A stretch of DNA of 64,000 bases from Novosphingobium sp. (lineage in GTDB: Bacteria; Pseudomonadota; Alphaproteobacteria; Sphingomonadales; Sphingomonadaceae): assembly GCF_030696665.1 (NCBI RefSeq), contig NZ_JAUYRV010000053.1, forward strand, positions 82,866 through 146,865. Reading direction: 5' to 3'. The notes under the pieces are model-generated. The model was given only the letters and a program-made list of their open reading frames with translations. It had not been told where the DNA came from and did no database searches. A program made the position numbers and the translations under genes. Position 1 is the first letter of the stretch. Every line of letters starts with the position of its first letter. Shown one piece after another: positions 17,876 to 27,188 of this stretch.

Positions 17876-18901
17876 ATGAATGAGCGAATGACGATTCTTT
17901 TGACAGGCGGCGCGGGCTACATCGGCAGCCACGCGGCGGTCGCGCTGATTGAGGCAGGGCACGCTGTCGTGTGCTTTGACAACCACTGCAACAGCAAGCC
18001 TGATGTGGCCGTGCAGGTGGAGCAGATCACCGGAAACGCGCCCATCATGGTCACAGGCGACATCCGCAACCGGGCTGCGCTGGATCAGGTGTTCGCCGAT
18101 CATGCCATCGACGCGGTGATCCACTTCGCCGGGCTGAAAGCGGTGGGTGAATCCGTTGCTTTGCCGCTGGAGTATTATGAGAACAACGTCTGGGGCACAG
18201 CCTGCCTGTTGCAGGCGATGAAAGCTGCAGGCGTGCGCAAGCTGGTATTCTCGTCAAGCGCCACGGTTTATGGTGCGCCGCAATATCTGCCGCTGGATGA
18301 AACGCACCCGCGTTCGGCCACCAATCCTTATGGCCGCACCAAGCTGATTGTTGAGCATATGCTTGAGGATCTGGCCGCGTCCGATCCCGATTGGCGCATC
18401 GCGGTGCTGCGCTATTTCAATCCGGTGGGCGCGCATGCCAGCGGGCTGATTGGCGAAGATCCCAACGGCATTCCCAACAACCTGATGCCCTATGTCACCC
18501 GCGTCGCTTCGGGCAGGCTCGATCAGCTTTCGGTGTTCGGCAACGATTACGATACGCCCGATGGCACCGGTGTGCGCGATTATATCCACGTGGTCGATCT
18601 GGCAGCAGGCCACCTTGCCGCGCTTGACCGGATCGGGCGTGAAAGCCGCGCCCTGTCGGTGTGGAACCTCGGCACCGGAAATGGCCATTCTGTGCTCGAC
18701 CTTGTCCGCACGTTCGAGGCTGTGAACGGCCTTGCCGTGCCCTATCGCTTTGCACCGCGCCGCGCAGGCGATGTCGCTGCGTGCTATGCAAGCCCTGATC
18801 TTGCGCGTGAAGAACTGGGCTGGGAAGCGCAGCGCGATCTGGCACAGATGGTCGGCTCAGCCTGGAGCTTTGAAAAGCTGGCGACGACGCGCAACCGCTG
18901 A
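17876..18901 (+). CDS. galE: UDP-glucose 4-epimerase
   Basis: 341 residues, the usual GalE length. The NAD-binding GGAGYIGSH motif opens the protein, SSSATVYG provides the catalytic Ser/Thr and NPYGRTK the YxxxK pair; RYFNPVGAH and the C-terminal WNLGTGNGHSVLDLV are further GalE hallmarks. It interconverts UDP-glucose and UDP-galactose in the cytoplasm, feeding galactose catabolism or surface polysaccharide. The neighbours are a catabolic LacI gene and an efflux system, so it seems to be a stand-alone gene. The start at 17876 was chosen over the in-frame ATG four codons later without strong evidence. Confidence 0.95.
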   Translation: MNERMTILLTGGAGYIGSHAAVALIEAGHAVVCFDNHCNSKPDVAVQVEQITGNAPIMVTGDIRNRAALDQVFADHAIDAVIHFAGLKAVGESVALPLEYYENNVWGTACLLQAMKAAGVRKLVFSSSATVYGAPQYLPLDETHPRSATNPYGRTKLIVEHMLEDLAASDPDWRIAVLRYFNPVGAHASGLIGEDPNGIPNNLMPYVTRVASGRLDQLSVFGNDYDTPDGTGVRDYIHVVDLAAGHLAALDRIGRESRALSVWNLGTGNGHSVLDLVRTFEAVNGLAVPYRFAPRRAGDVAACYASPDLAREELGWEAQRDLAQMVGSAWSFEKLATTRNR

Positions 18902-18948
18902 CGCGGCTGACCTTGCATTGCATGCCGTGACGTTCTATACCTGACAGT

Positions 18949-19548
18949 ATGGAAAAGACCGCCGTTCGTGGCCGCCCTCGGGAATTCTGTCTGGATGAAG
19001 CACTCGGCGCAGCCTTGCGGGTGTTCTGGGCCAAGGGTTATGAAGGTGCATCGCTGACGGACCTGACCGAAAGCATGGGCATCACGCGGCCGAGTCTCTA
19101 TGCCGCGTTCGGCAACAAGGAAACGCTGTTCCGCCAGACGCTTGACCGTTACGAGCATGACAAGCTCGCCTATATTGGCGAAGCCATGAAAGAGCCTTCG
19201 GCCCGCGCGGTGGCAGCATATCTTCTGCATGGCGCAGTCGATACGGCCACTGGCAACGAAAGCCGGGGCTGCATGGTGGTGATCTCGTCGGTCGCCTGCC
19301 AGAGCGTGGAGCCATCAATCCGCGATGACGTGAACCGCCGGGCGGAATCTGCCAAGCAACTCATCGTGGACCGGATGCAGCAAGCGATTAACGCGGGTGA
19401 ATTTGTCGTGCCCACCAAGGCCGATGCGATCACGCGCTACCTTATGGCTGTGATGCAGGGAATTTCGGTTCAGGCGCAGTCGGGCGCGACGCGGGCCGAG
19501 CTACTTGATGTGGCGGAAGCGGCCCTTTCCGCATGGCCTTCAAAATAG
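18949..19548 (+). CDS. TetR/AcrR-family regulator
   Basis: 199 residues. The N-terminal helix-turn-helix is LTDLTESMGITRPSLYAAFGNKETLF (about 42-67), standard for TetR proteins, with a ligand-binding C-terminal domain. It sits just upstream of, and on the same strand as, an RND efflux operon, with a 222-bp promoter region in between that contains a short palindrome. Local control of the efflux pump is the natural inference, as for AcrR/MexR-like arrangements. Confidence 0.9.
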   Translation: MEKTAVRGRPREFCLDEALGAALRVFWAKGYEGASLTDLTESMGITRPSLYAAFGNKETLFRQTLDRYEHDKLAYIGEAMKEPSARAVAAYLLHGAVDTATGNESRGCMVVISSVACQSVEPSIRDDVNRRAESAKQLIVDRMQQAINAGEFVVPTKADAITRYLMAVMQGISVQAQSGATRAELLDVAEAALSAWPSK

Positions 19549-19597
19549 GCGTTTTGCTGCGTTGCGAAAAAAATATCGCTCGGTATATAAATAGTCC

Positions 19598-19625
19598 TTG
19601 ACCTGAACGTCAGATTACGTACTTA
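19598..19625 (+). promoter_or_regulatory. Putative promoter and operator of the RND efflux operon
   Basis: TTGACC (19598-19603) and TACTTA (19620-19625) are separated by 16 bp and resemble a sigma-70 promoter. The spacer holds the small palindrome CTGA-ACG-TCAG (19603-19613), well placed for a repressor such as the TetR protein encoded just upstream. A near-direct repeat (TCGGTATATAAATAG around 19580 and TCGGTACATATAG around 19626) flanks it. The rest of 19549-19770 shows nothing else. Confidence 0.4.
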
Positions 19626-19770
19626 TCGGTACATATAGCGGTGAAGCGGCGGAAGTCGCTTGTGCATGGCGGACGTTTGGCGTCCTTCCTTCAAAACCGT
19701 GACCAATAGCACCGAAAGCGCACGCTTTCGGGACCGATGACGCTTGCCTGCAAAAGGGCCGGGGATAGAT

Positions 19771-21102
19771 ATGCTCGACACTCCTTTCGACCGTTACGAC
19801 CATTTCCCCGCAGATGACGGGGCTGTTGAAACGATCCAGCGCGACGCCGCTAAGGCCGCGATCCCGTTTACCCATGCTAAGAAGGCCGCAGTGCGAACTG
19901 CGCGTCGCCGTCCTTTGTTGATCGCCGCCGCATTTGCAGCAGCAATCGCAGGTTCGTGGTGGTTTGTGCAGGGCGGTAGCCCGGCACCCGCCGCCGTTCC
20001 CATCCCGGTTGTAACCGCCGCCGCACCGCTGCAAAAACAGGTGACCGAATGGGACGAATTCGTTGGCCGCTTCAGGGCAAGCAAAAGCGTTGAAGTACGG
20101 CCGCAGGTCTCCGGTCAGATCACCGCCATTCATTTCAAGGACGGGCAGTTTGTAAACGCCGGTGCGCCACTGTTTACGATAGATTCGCGCCCATACCGTG
20201 CGGTGCTGGCACAAGCGCAGGCAGAAGTTGCGCGCAGTTCCAGCATGCTGGCGCTGTCGCAAGCCAATCTTGCGCGGGCGCAGCGCCTCGTCGCCGAAGA
20301 TGCTGTCGCCGCAACAGAAATTGACCGGCTGCGCGCCGAAGTGCGCAACAATCAGGCCGCGCTCGCCGCAGCGCGCGCCGCTGTGAACGCACGCGCGATT
20401 GATGTGGGCTTCACCGTCATCAAAGCGCCGATCTCGGGCAGAATCTCGGACCGGCGCATCGATGCGGGCAATCTTGTTTCGGGGGGAGGTGGCACCGCTG
20501 CCACGCTGCTGACCACGATCAACGCTGTCGATCCGGTGTATTTCGAATTTACCGGATCAGAAGCGCTCTATCTCAAGGCGCGCCGCGAGGGGCTGGAAAA
20601 CGGCAGCGCAGTGGATATTCGCCTTGCCGACGAGGCGGACTACCGCTGGCACGGCAAGCTGGACTTCACGGACAACAACCTTGATCCATCATCCGGCACG
20701 ATCCGCGCTCGTGCGGTCATCAGCAACAACACGGGCCTGCTCACGCCCGGTCTGTTTGGCCGGATGCGTCTGGCAACGGGTGGCACGCGCGATGCGCTGC
20801 TGGTGCCCGATGCCGCGATCACCACCGATCAGGCGAACAAGCAGGTTCTCGTCGTTGGCGCAGATGGCTTGGTATCGGCGCGCACGGTGCAAATCGGCCC
20901 GCAAGTGGGCGGTCTGCGCGTGATTGAGAAGGGCCTAGCGCCAAACGATAATGTTGTCATCAAAGGGGTGCAGATGGCCGTTCCCGGCCAGAAGGTCCGC
21001 GCGCAGGCTGGGCAAATCGTTCCAGCCCCAAGCGGCCCATCGGCTGCCGGTGGCGATGCCGGAACTGCCCCGCGCTCAGCATCGGCCTTGATCGTAAACT
21101 GA
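19771..21102 (+). CDS. RND efflux periplasmic adaptor (membrane fusion protein)
   Basis: 443 residues from ATG 19771 behind GGGGAT; the TTG nine codons upstream is less likely. A cytoplasmic leader of about 55 residues precedes one membrane anchor (PLLIAAAFAAAIAGSWWFV), which is longer than in AcrA-type lipoproteins. The lipoyl halves (VEVRPQVSGQITAIHFKDGQFV and VIKAPISGRISDRRIDAGNLV) bracket an alpha-hairpin, followed by the beta-barrel and membrane-proximal domains. It links the inner-membrane pump at 21150 to the NodT-type outer-membrane protein at 24353, all in one operon. Confidence 0.95.
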   Translation: MLDTPFDRYDHFPADDGAVETIQRDAAKAAIPFTHAKKAAVRTARRRPLLIAAAFAAAIAGSWWFVQGGSPAPAAVPIPVVTAAAPLQKQVTEWDEFVGRFRASKSVEVRPQVSGQITAIHFKDGQFVNAGAPLFTIDSRPYRAVLAQAQAEVARSSSMLALSQANLARAQRLVAEDAVAATEIDRLRAEVRNNQAALAAARAAVNARAIDVGFTVIKAPISGRISDRRIDAGNLVSGGGGTAATLLTTINAVDPVYFEFTGSEALYLKARREGLENGSAVDIRLADEADYRWHGKLDFTDNNLDPSSGTIRARAVISNNTGLLTPGLFGRMRLATGGTRDALLVPDAAITTDQANKQVLVVGADGLVSARTVQIGPQVGGLRVIEKGLAPNDNVVIKGVQMAVPGQKVRAQAGQIVPAPSGPSAAGGDAGTAPRSASALIVN

Positions 21103-21149
21103 TCCCATTTTTTGCGGCGCGTTTTTGAACGACGCCCGGAGTCTGCCCG

Positions 21150-24100
21150 ATGAGCATGTCCCGCTTTTTCATCGACCGCCCGATCTTTGCCGGCGTAATC
21201 ACCGTTCTGATTACGCTGGCCGGGGCCATCGCCTATTTCTTTCTGCCGGTCAGCCAGTACCCGGATATCGTGCCGCCCACCGTCACCGTAAGCGCCACTT
21301 ATCCCGGCGCATCGGCAGAAACGGTTGCCGATACGGTCGCCAATCCGATCGAGCAGGAAATCAACGGCGTTGACGGGATGCTTTACCAGTCGAGTGAATC
21401 GACCGGTGACGGGCGGATGACCATTACCGTCACGTTCAAACCGGGCACCGACCTCGATCAGGCGCAAGTGCTGGTGCAGAACCGCGTTGCCATCGCCGAA
21501 GCGCGCCTGCCCGAAGAAGTGCAGCGCCTTGGCATCGTCACGCGCAAGACCACCCCGGAATTTCTGATGGTGGTGAACCTCGTATCCCCCGATGGTTCGC
21601 GCGACCGCGCCTATATGTCCAACTATGCCCAGACGCGGATCAAGGATCGGCTTGCCCGGCTTGATGGCGTGGGCGATGTCCAGATGTTCGGCCAGCGCGA
21701 ACTGGCGATGCGGGTGTGGATCGATCCCGGCCGCGCGGCGGCGCTCGGGCTGACCGGCAGCGATGTGGTGCGCGCGCTGCGTGCCCAGAACGTGCAGGTG
21801 GCAGCAGGCACGCTTGGCCAGCAACCCAGCCCTGAAGCCGCGTTCCAGCTCAACGTTGAAACGCAGGGGCGTTTCACCGATCCGGCACAATTCGGACAGG
21901 TCGTTATCCGCACTGACGATCAAGGCCGGCAGATTCGGGTGAACGATGTGGCGCGTGTGGAAATCGGCGCGGCTGATTACGCCACGTCCGCCTATCTCAG
22001 CGATATGGATTCGGTGATCCTGCCGGTGTTCCAGAAGCCCGGTTCCAACGCGCTTGCCGCTGCTGAAGGCGTGAAGGCGACGATGGACGAACTGTCGAAG
22101 TCCTTCCCGCAGGGTCTCGAATACCAGGTCGTCTACAACCCAACCGAATTCATCTCTGAAAGCATCGACGCGGTGCTCAAGACCCTGATCGAGGCCATTA
22201 TTCTGGTGGTGCTGGTGATCGTGGTCTTCCTGCAAAAAGTGCGCGCATCGATCATCCCGGTGCTGGCCATCCCGATTTCGCTGGTCGGCACATTCGCCGT
22301 GCTGGCAATGGCGGGCTATTCGCTCAACAACCTGTCGCTGTTCGGGCTGGTGCTGGCCATCGGCATCGTCGTGGATGACGCGATCGTCGTGGTCGAGAAC
22401 GTCGAGCGCAACCTTGAGGCTGGCTTCTCCCCGCTGGAGGCTGCGCGCCGCTCTATGGACGAAGTTGGCGAGGCCCTTATCGCGATTGTGCTGGTGCTCT
22501 GCGCGGTGTTCGTGCCCACGCTGTTCATGGGCGGAATTACGGGCGAATTCTACAAGCAGTTCGCGGTGACCATCTCTGCCGCCACGGTCATCTCGCTGAT
22601 CGTTTCGCTCACCCTTTCGCCTGCGCTTTCGGCAATGCTGCTGAACAAGCATGAACCTGTTCCGGCTGAGGCACCGCGCTGGCGGCAGGTCGTTGATCGC
22701 GCCGGTGCCAAATTCAACGCGATGTTTGAACGGTTCAGCGACGGCTATGCCGGGCTGACGGCGCGCCTGGTCGCCATGCCGCGCCGCATGATGATGGCCT
22801 ATGCCGTGCTCATCGGGCTGACCGGGCTGACTCTTTCGGCCACGCCCACCGGCTTTGTCCCGCAGCAGGATCAGGGATACTTCCTCAGCGTGATCCAGTT
22901 GCCGCCGGGCAGCGCCACCACCCGCACCGATGCGGTGATGAAGCAGGTGGCAGATCGCGTGCTCAAGCTTGACGGGATCAAAGGCGCGGTCATGTTTTCC
23001 GGCTTTGATGGCACCACGCAAACGCAGTCAGCCAGTTCGGCAGCGGCCTATTGGGTGCTGGATGATTTCAAGGCGCGGCAGGCCAAAGGGCTTGATATCG
23101 ATACGCTGATTGCCAATGCGCAAAAGGCGACTGTCGATATCAATGAAGCCCGGCTGATGATTGTAAAACCGCCGGTAATTCAGGGCATCGGTTCGGCAGG
23201 CGGCTTCCGCATGATGCTGCAGGACAATTCGGGCAAGGGCTATCGCGCGCTGCAAGATGTGGCCAACCAAGTCATCGCCAAGGCCAACGGTCAGCCCGGA
23301 CTTGCCGGGGTCTACACCTTCTTCGATACAGGCACACCGCGCGTGAAGACCGAGATTGACCGGGAAAAGGCGCAGCTGCTCGGCGTTGCACCGTCAGACA
23401 TCTTTGATACGCTGTCGGTCTATCTGGGCAGTGCCTTCGTCAACGATTTCAACCTGCTGGGCCGCACCTATCGCGTCACCGCACAGGCAGATGCGCCCTA
23501 TCGCGCCGATGTCAGCGATATTGCGGGCCTCCATGCCCGGTCGGCAAGCGGTGCGATGGTGCCGCTGGGTTCCGTGGCCACGTTTACCGACACCACCGGC
23601 CCGTACCGCGTCTCGCGCTACAATCTGGCTCCGGCCGTCGCCATCGATGGCGATACCGCCCCCGGCGATTCCACCGGGGCATCGCTGATGACGATGGAAA
23701 AAGTCGCCGCAGAAACCCTGCCTCAGGGCTATGCCACCGAATGGACCGGCATCGCCTTTCAGCAGGCCAGCACCGGCAACACCGCGATCTTCGTGTTCGG
23801 GCTTGCCGTGCTGCTGGTGTGTCTGGTGCTGGCCGCGCAGTATGAAAGCCTGATTGCGCCGCTGGCGATCATCCTGATCGTGCCGATGTGCCTGCTGGCC
23901 GCGATGGTCGGCGTGAACCTGCGAGGGATGGACAACAACGTCCTGACACAGATCGGGCTGGTCGTGCTGATTGCCCTGTCGGCAAAGAACGCCATCCTGA
24001 TCGTGGAATTCGCACGGCAGGGTGAACGGCTCTACGGTCTTTCCGCCGCTGCCGCCGCAATTGAGGCCGCACGCACCCGCCTTCGGCCCATCCTGATGAC

Positions 24101-24341
24101 CAGCTTTGCCTTCATTCTGGGATCGGTGCCGCTGGTCATCGCCACGGGTGCAGGATCGGAATTGCGCCAGGCGCTGGGCACAGCGGTGTGCTTCGGGATG
24201 CTGGGCGTCACCGGCTTCGGGCTGATCTTCACGCCCGCGTTCTACGTCGTCACCCGCGCGCTGGGGGACCGGATTGCCGCGCTGCGCAACCGCAATGCGA
24301 GCGATGGCCCGGATCACGCTTCGGTTGAACCTGCGGAATAA
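21150..24341 (+). CDS. RND multidrug efflux pump, HAE1 family
   Basis: 1063 residues, the full length of AcrB/MexF-type pumps with 12 TM helices and two large periplasmic loops. It begins with the conserved FFIDRPIFA. Helix 4 carries GIVVDDAIVVVENVE with the paired Asp at about 408-409 needed for proton coupling. SLNNLSLFGLVLAIG and the C-terminal LIALSAKNAILIVEFA are family hallmarks; overall it reads closest to the MexF branch. It expels hydrophobic or amphiphilic compounds in exchange for protons. The stop codon overlaps a possible ATG of the following lipoprotein gene. Confidence 0.97.
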   Translation: MSMSRFFIDRPIFAGVITVLITLAGAIAYFFLPVSQYPDIVPPTVTVSATYPGASAETVADTVANPIEQEINGVDGMLYQSSESTGDGRMTITVTFKPGTDLDQAQVLVQNRVAIAEARLPEEVQRLGIVTRKTTPEFLMVVNLVSPDGSRDRAYMSNYAQTRIKDRLARLDGVGDVQMFGQRELAMRVWIDPGRAAALGLTGSDVVRALRAQNVQVAAGTLGQQPSPEAAFQLNVETQGRFTDPAQFGQVVIRTDDQGRQIRVNDVARVEIGAADYATSAYLSDMDSVILPVFQKPGSNALAAAEGVKATMDELSKSFPQGLEYQVVYNPTEFISESIDAVLKTLIEAIILVVLVIVVFLQKVRASIIPVLAIPISLVGTFAVLAMAGYSLNNLSLFGLVLAIGIVVDDAIVVVENVERNLEAGFSPLEAARRSMDEVGEALIAIVLVLCAVFVPTLFMGGITGEFYKQFAVTISAATVISLIVSLTLSPALSAMLLNKHEPVPAEAPRWRQVVDRAGAKFNAMFERFSDGYAGLTARLVAMPRRMMMAYAVLIGLTGLTLSATPTGFVPQQDQGYFLSVIQLPPGSATTRTDAVMKQVADRVLKLDGIKGAVMFSGFDGTTQTQSASSAAAYWVLDDFKARQAKGLDIDTLIANAQKATVDINEARLMIVKPPVIQGIGSAGGFRMMLQDNSGKGYRALQDVANQVIAKANGQPGLAGVYTFFDTGTPRVKTEIDREKAQLLGVAPSDIFDTLSVYLGSAFVNDFNLLGRTYRVTAQADAPYRADVSDIAGLHARSASGAMVPLGSVATFTDTTGPYRVSRYNLAPAVAIDGDTAPGDSTGASLMTMEKVAAETLPQGYATEWTGIAFQQASTGNTAIFVFGLAVLLVCLVLAAQYESLIAPLAIILIVPMCLLAAMVGVNLRGMDNNVLTQIGLVVLIALSAKNAILIVEFARQGERLYGLSAAAAAIEAARTRLRPILMTSFAFILGSVPLVIATGAGSELRQALGTAVCFGMLGVTGFGLIFTPAFYVVTRALGDRIAALRNRNASDGPDHASVEPAE

Positions 24342-24352
24342 TGGAGCAAGGC

Positions 24353-25783
24353 ATGTCAATTCGTACAACCATTCTCGCCGCCATCTCCGCGCTAACCATG
24401 TCGGCCTGCGCGGCGGCTCCGGCAGACTTCACGGCAAAGGCCGCGCCGGTTGCCGCTTCCGGCCCGTTCCTTTCGGCTGACATAAGCGCGGTCAGCCCCA
24501 CCGCGCTGCCCGATCAATGGTGGCGGCTTTATGACGATCCGGTGCTTGATGGCCTGATCGATGAAGCAGCCAGCGCCAACACCGATGTGCGGCAGGCCGT
24601 GGCGCGGATCGAACGGGCGCGCGCAGCCTTGCGCGGCGCACGGTCTGACCGGATGCCACAGGCTGGCCTCAGCGCCTCGGGCGGATACGGGCAAACGTCG
24701 GCGGCCCAAACCTTGCCCGGAGCGAACCGCACGGGCGGCCTGTTCAGCATCGGCGCGGACGTTTCCTACGAACTGGATCTGTTTGGCCGCGTATCGGGCG
24801 GCATTGCGGCGGCGCGCGGTGATCTGGCCGCCGCCCAGGCCGATGCCGATGCAGTGCGCGTCATGGTCATCGGCGATACCACGCAGGCCTATGCCACAGC
24901 GGCAAATGCCGCTGCGCGCATCACCACCGCCCGCTCAATCGTCGCCCTGCTGGATGAAACCTTACGGCTGACGCGCAAGCGCCACGACGCGGGCCTTGCA
25001 GATGGCTTGGCCCTTGCGCGGATCGAAGCGCTGCGTGAACAGCGTGCGGCCACCATCCCGGCGATCGCGGCGCAGCGCAGCGCCGCCCTGTTTGCGCTCG
25101 CCACGTTGACAGGCCGCGCACCATCGCAGCTTCCGCCCATCGCGGGGGAACGGTCCGTGCCGCTTGAGATCACCATGCCGATTCCGGTCGGAGACGGTGC
25201 AGCGCTGCTGGCACGGCGTCCCGATATTCGCGCGGCAGAACAACGGCTTCTGGCCAATACCGCGCGGATTGGCATGGCGCGCGCAGACCTTTACCCGCGC
25301 ATCACGCTTGGCGGCTCGATTGGCTCCACCGCATCCAGTGTGGGCAACCTGTTCTCGGGCGGCCCGTTGAGTTTCCTGCTTGGGCCGCTGATCGATTGGG
25401 CGTTTCCCAACCGTGAGCCGACCTTCGCCCGCATCGACGCCGCCAACGCCGACGCTTCGGGCGCGCTCGCCGCGTTTGATGGCACCGTGCTGTCCGCGCT
25501 GCAGGAAGCCGAAACGGCACTGTCCGATTATGCCCGCGTGCTTGAACAACGCCACGCTTTGACAGCGGCACAATCTGCGGCGCAGCGGGCGGCGGCAATC
25601 ACGCGGGCGCAAAACCGCGAAGGCGTGGTGGATTCACTGCAGACGCTGGACGCCGAGCGCACCTATGCAGAGGCGCAAGGCGCGCTGGCCGATCAGGATG
25701 CCTTGGTTTCGCAGCGCCAGATCGCGGTGTTCCGGGCGCTTGGCGGCGGTTGGTCGCCGACCAGCCAAGGCGCTGCACGATGA
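24353..25783 (+). CDS. NodT-family outer-membrane efflux lipoprotein
   Basis: 476 residues from ATG 24353, which has GGAGCAAGG directly upstream; the ATG at 24341 overlapping the pump stop is less likely. The lipobox TMSAC gives a lipidated Cys19. WWRLYDDPVLDGLIDEA and the two OEP repeats (RIERARAALRGARSDRMPQ, LLANTARIGMARADLYPRITLGG) define the TolC/NodT family. It forms the outer-membrane channel of the efflux complex. Its stop overlaps the start of a 33-codon ORF (ATGA). Confidence 0.95.
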   Translation: MSIRTTILAAISALTMSACAAAPADFTAKAAPVAASGPFLSADISAVSPTALPDQWWRLYDDPVLDGLIDEAASANTDVRQAVARIERARAALRGARSDRMPQAGLSASGGYGQTSAAQTLPGANRTGGLFSIGADVSYELDLFGRVSGGIAAARGDLAAAQADADAVRVMVIGDTTQAYATAANAAARITTARSIVALLDETLRLTRKRHDAGLADGLALARIEALREQRAATIPAIAAQRSAALFALATLTGRAPSQLPPIAGERSVPLEITMPIPVGDGAALLARRPDIRAAEQRLLANTARIGMARADLYPRITLGGSIGSTASSVGNLFSGGPLSFLLGPLIDWAFPNREPTFARIDAANADASGALAAFDGTVLSALQEAETALSDYARVLEQRHALTAAQSAAQRAAAITRAQNREGVVDSLQTLDAERTYAEAQGALADQDALVSQRQIAVFRALGGGWSPTSQGAAR

Positions 25784-25881
25784 ACGCGCGTTGGTGGGAG
25801 GAACATCGGGACGCGTTCACGGCGGGGGCGACAGGCTTTACGGTCACAGCCTCGGCGTTGTTAATGCTGTTCTTTGCCTAG
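25780..25881 (+). CDS. Possible 33-residue single-pass membrane peptide
   Basis: A short ORF starts at ATG 25780, overlapping the NodT stop as ATGA, and ends at TAG 25881. The peptide has a charged N-terminus (MNARWWEEHRDAF) and a hydrophobic C-terminal helix (TVTASALLMLFFA). Size, topology and coupling to an RND pump recall the small pump-associated peptide AcrZ, though no sequence similarity is claimed. It could also be a chance ORF, since ATGA overlaps are frequent. Confidence 0.35.
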   Translation: MNARWWEEHRDAFTAGATGFTVTASALLMLFFA

Positions 25882-25985
25882 CGGTTGCGCGTCTTGCAAT
25901 CGTAAACCCGCGTTTCGCACTTGCAGCAATGTGGGCGTACAGCCATATCGGACAGGCCTTTCAGGCATCCTCTCCCAAACTTTCC

Positions 25986-26014
25986 AAGGGCCGGCGCAAG
26001 CTGGCCCTTTTTTT
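25986..26014 (+). terminator. Rho-independent terminator of the RND operon
   Basis: A 10-bp stem (AAGGGCCGGC with GCTGGCCCTT, one G-T pair) closed by a GCAA tetraloop is followed by seven T (26008-26014). It lies about 100 bp after the small ORF. The remaining gene-free sequence (25882-26299) is more AT-rich from 26030 to 26105 and probably holds the promoter of the TetR gene at 26300; nothing else is recognised there. Confidence 0.9.
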
Positions 26015-26299
26015 GCGCTGATGAAGCGCCATGAAGTATGCTTAGAGACGTATGGCATTTTATTTAACATAAGACTTATTATCGTTCATATGCATATTTT
26101 ACCGGCGGTGTTTGTCGCAGTCGCTTTACGCTGCGGTTCTGTTGACCTTGACCCGCCGGTCGTCGGCCCCGGCACCGCAAGCCCGATCCCCGTCAGTTGA
26201 CGTGAACCGCTATCCTCGCCACTGATGGGCAAATGCGGCCTTCGGCATAGACTTGGCCGCCAACCGGCTGTAATTCCTAAAGCTCAGGCGACGAGGCAG

Positions 26300-26959
26300 A
26301 TGCTCAGTAGAAATCCGACTGTCCAGCCTGAGATCAATTCGATCAAGGCCGAGGTCGACGAAATCAAACGTCGGCGGATTCTCGAAGAAGCCATCGGGCA
26401 GTTCTTCGATAAGGGCTATGAGGCGACCTCGCTGGAATCCATCGCGGAGGGCCTTGGGGTAACCAAGCAGTTCATCTATTCGCGGTTTCGCAGCAAAGCT
26501 GAATTGCTGGTTGCCATCTGCCATGCAGGGGCCGCGGCTGCGGACCAGACAGTAGCATTCAGCGCCACGCTGAGCGGAGATCCCGCGCAACGTCTGGCGC
26601 AGATCATCCGGTATTTCGTGCGCCTCCAGATTGAGCACCGCCGCGAGGTAGCGCTCTATTTCCGTGAAGCGAAAAGCCTTCCCGCCGACGAAGGTCTGGC
26701 GATCGATTCCTCAAAACAGCGCTTTCACCGCATGTTGCGCGGTCTGCTGAATGAAGGAAAGGCCAGCGGCAAGTTTGATATTGCCGACGCATCGCTGGCC
26801 GCATCGGCGCTGGGCGGCATGGCATCGTGGGCGTTCACATGGTTTCAGCCCGAAGGCCGCTGGGTTGCCGAATCCGTGGCGACGGAGCTTGCCGCGCTGG
26901 CCCTCAGGACGGTCGGCGTGCCCGATCCGCTCTCTTACCTCGCCGACGAACCTAGATAA
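26300..26959 (+). CDS. TetR-family regulator upstream of the BVMO gene
   Basis: 219 residues from ATG 26300, which has GAGG upstream; the longer frame from 26225 adds an implausible leader. The helix-turn-helix is LESIAEGLGVTKQFIYSRFRSKAELL, and the C-terminal part (MASWAFTWFQPEGRWVAESVATELAALALRTV) resembles the KstR2-like TetR group that often senses CoA thioesters. It is transcribed towards the Baeyer-Villiger monooxygenase gene 229 bp downstream, whose promoter carries a distinct palindrome at 27118-27141. Regulation of that gene is inferred from position. Confidence 0.88.
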   Translation: MLSRNPTVQPEINSIKAEVDEIKRRRILEEAIGQFFDKGYEATSLESIAEGLGVTKQFIYSRFRSKAELLVAICHAGAAAADQTVAFSATLSGDPAQRLAQIIRYFVRLQIEHRREVALYFREAKSLPADEGLAIDSSKQRFHRMLRGLLNEGKASGKFDIADASLAASALGGMASWAFTWFQPEGRWVAESVATELAALALRTVGVPDPLSYLADEPR

Positions 26960-27107
26960 AAGCCGGTGTTTGCTGCCCGGGTCGGCGCACGTAAACTTCT
27001 GATTTTTTTATATTTGCCAGCATCGTTTCGAGATTTTCGGATGTGCGTTGCGATGTTGTGCCCGCGTCGCAGACTGGACAGATATTCTCCTAAACCCATT
27101 TAAAACC

Positions 27108-27141
27108 TTGACAGGATATATATATTCTCGTGAGTATATAT
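27108..27141 (+). promoter_or_regulatory. BVMO promoter with embedded palindrome
   Basis: TTGACA (27108-27113) is followed by an AT-rich imperfect palindrome at 27118-27141 whose inner arms are ATATTCTC and GAGTATAT around GT. A further copy of the half-site ATATTCTC lies 40 bp upstream (27082-27089). This differs from the TCAAC-N6-GTTGA element used elsewhere in the island, so a different repressor, most simply the TetR at 26300, probably binds here. Confidence 0.5.
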
Positions 27142-27188
27142 GCGACGCGGCGGCATGAGCTGGCTGCCGGACTCCAGAGGTGTCTTTT

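Noticed and set aside
20829..23021. 730-residue open frame on the minus strand across the RND pump gene
   Set aside because: Antisense shadow of a clear AcrB-type gene; low-complexity His/Arg/Gln-rich product typical of GC-rich antisense frames.
26090..26200. 36-codon ORF with a lipoprotein-like start (MHILPAVFVAVALRCGS)
   Set aside because: No ribosome site, downstream of a terminator, poor lipobox; could be chance. Conservation would be needed.
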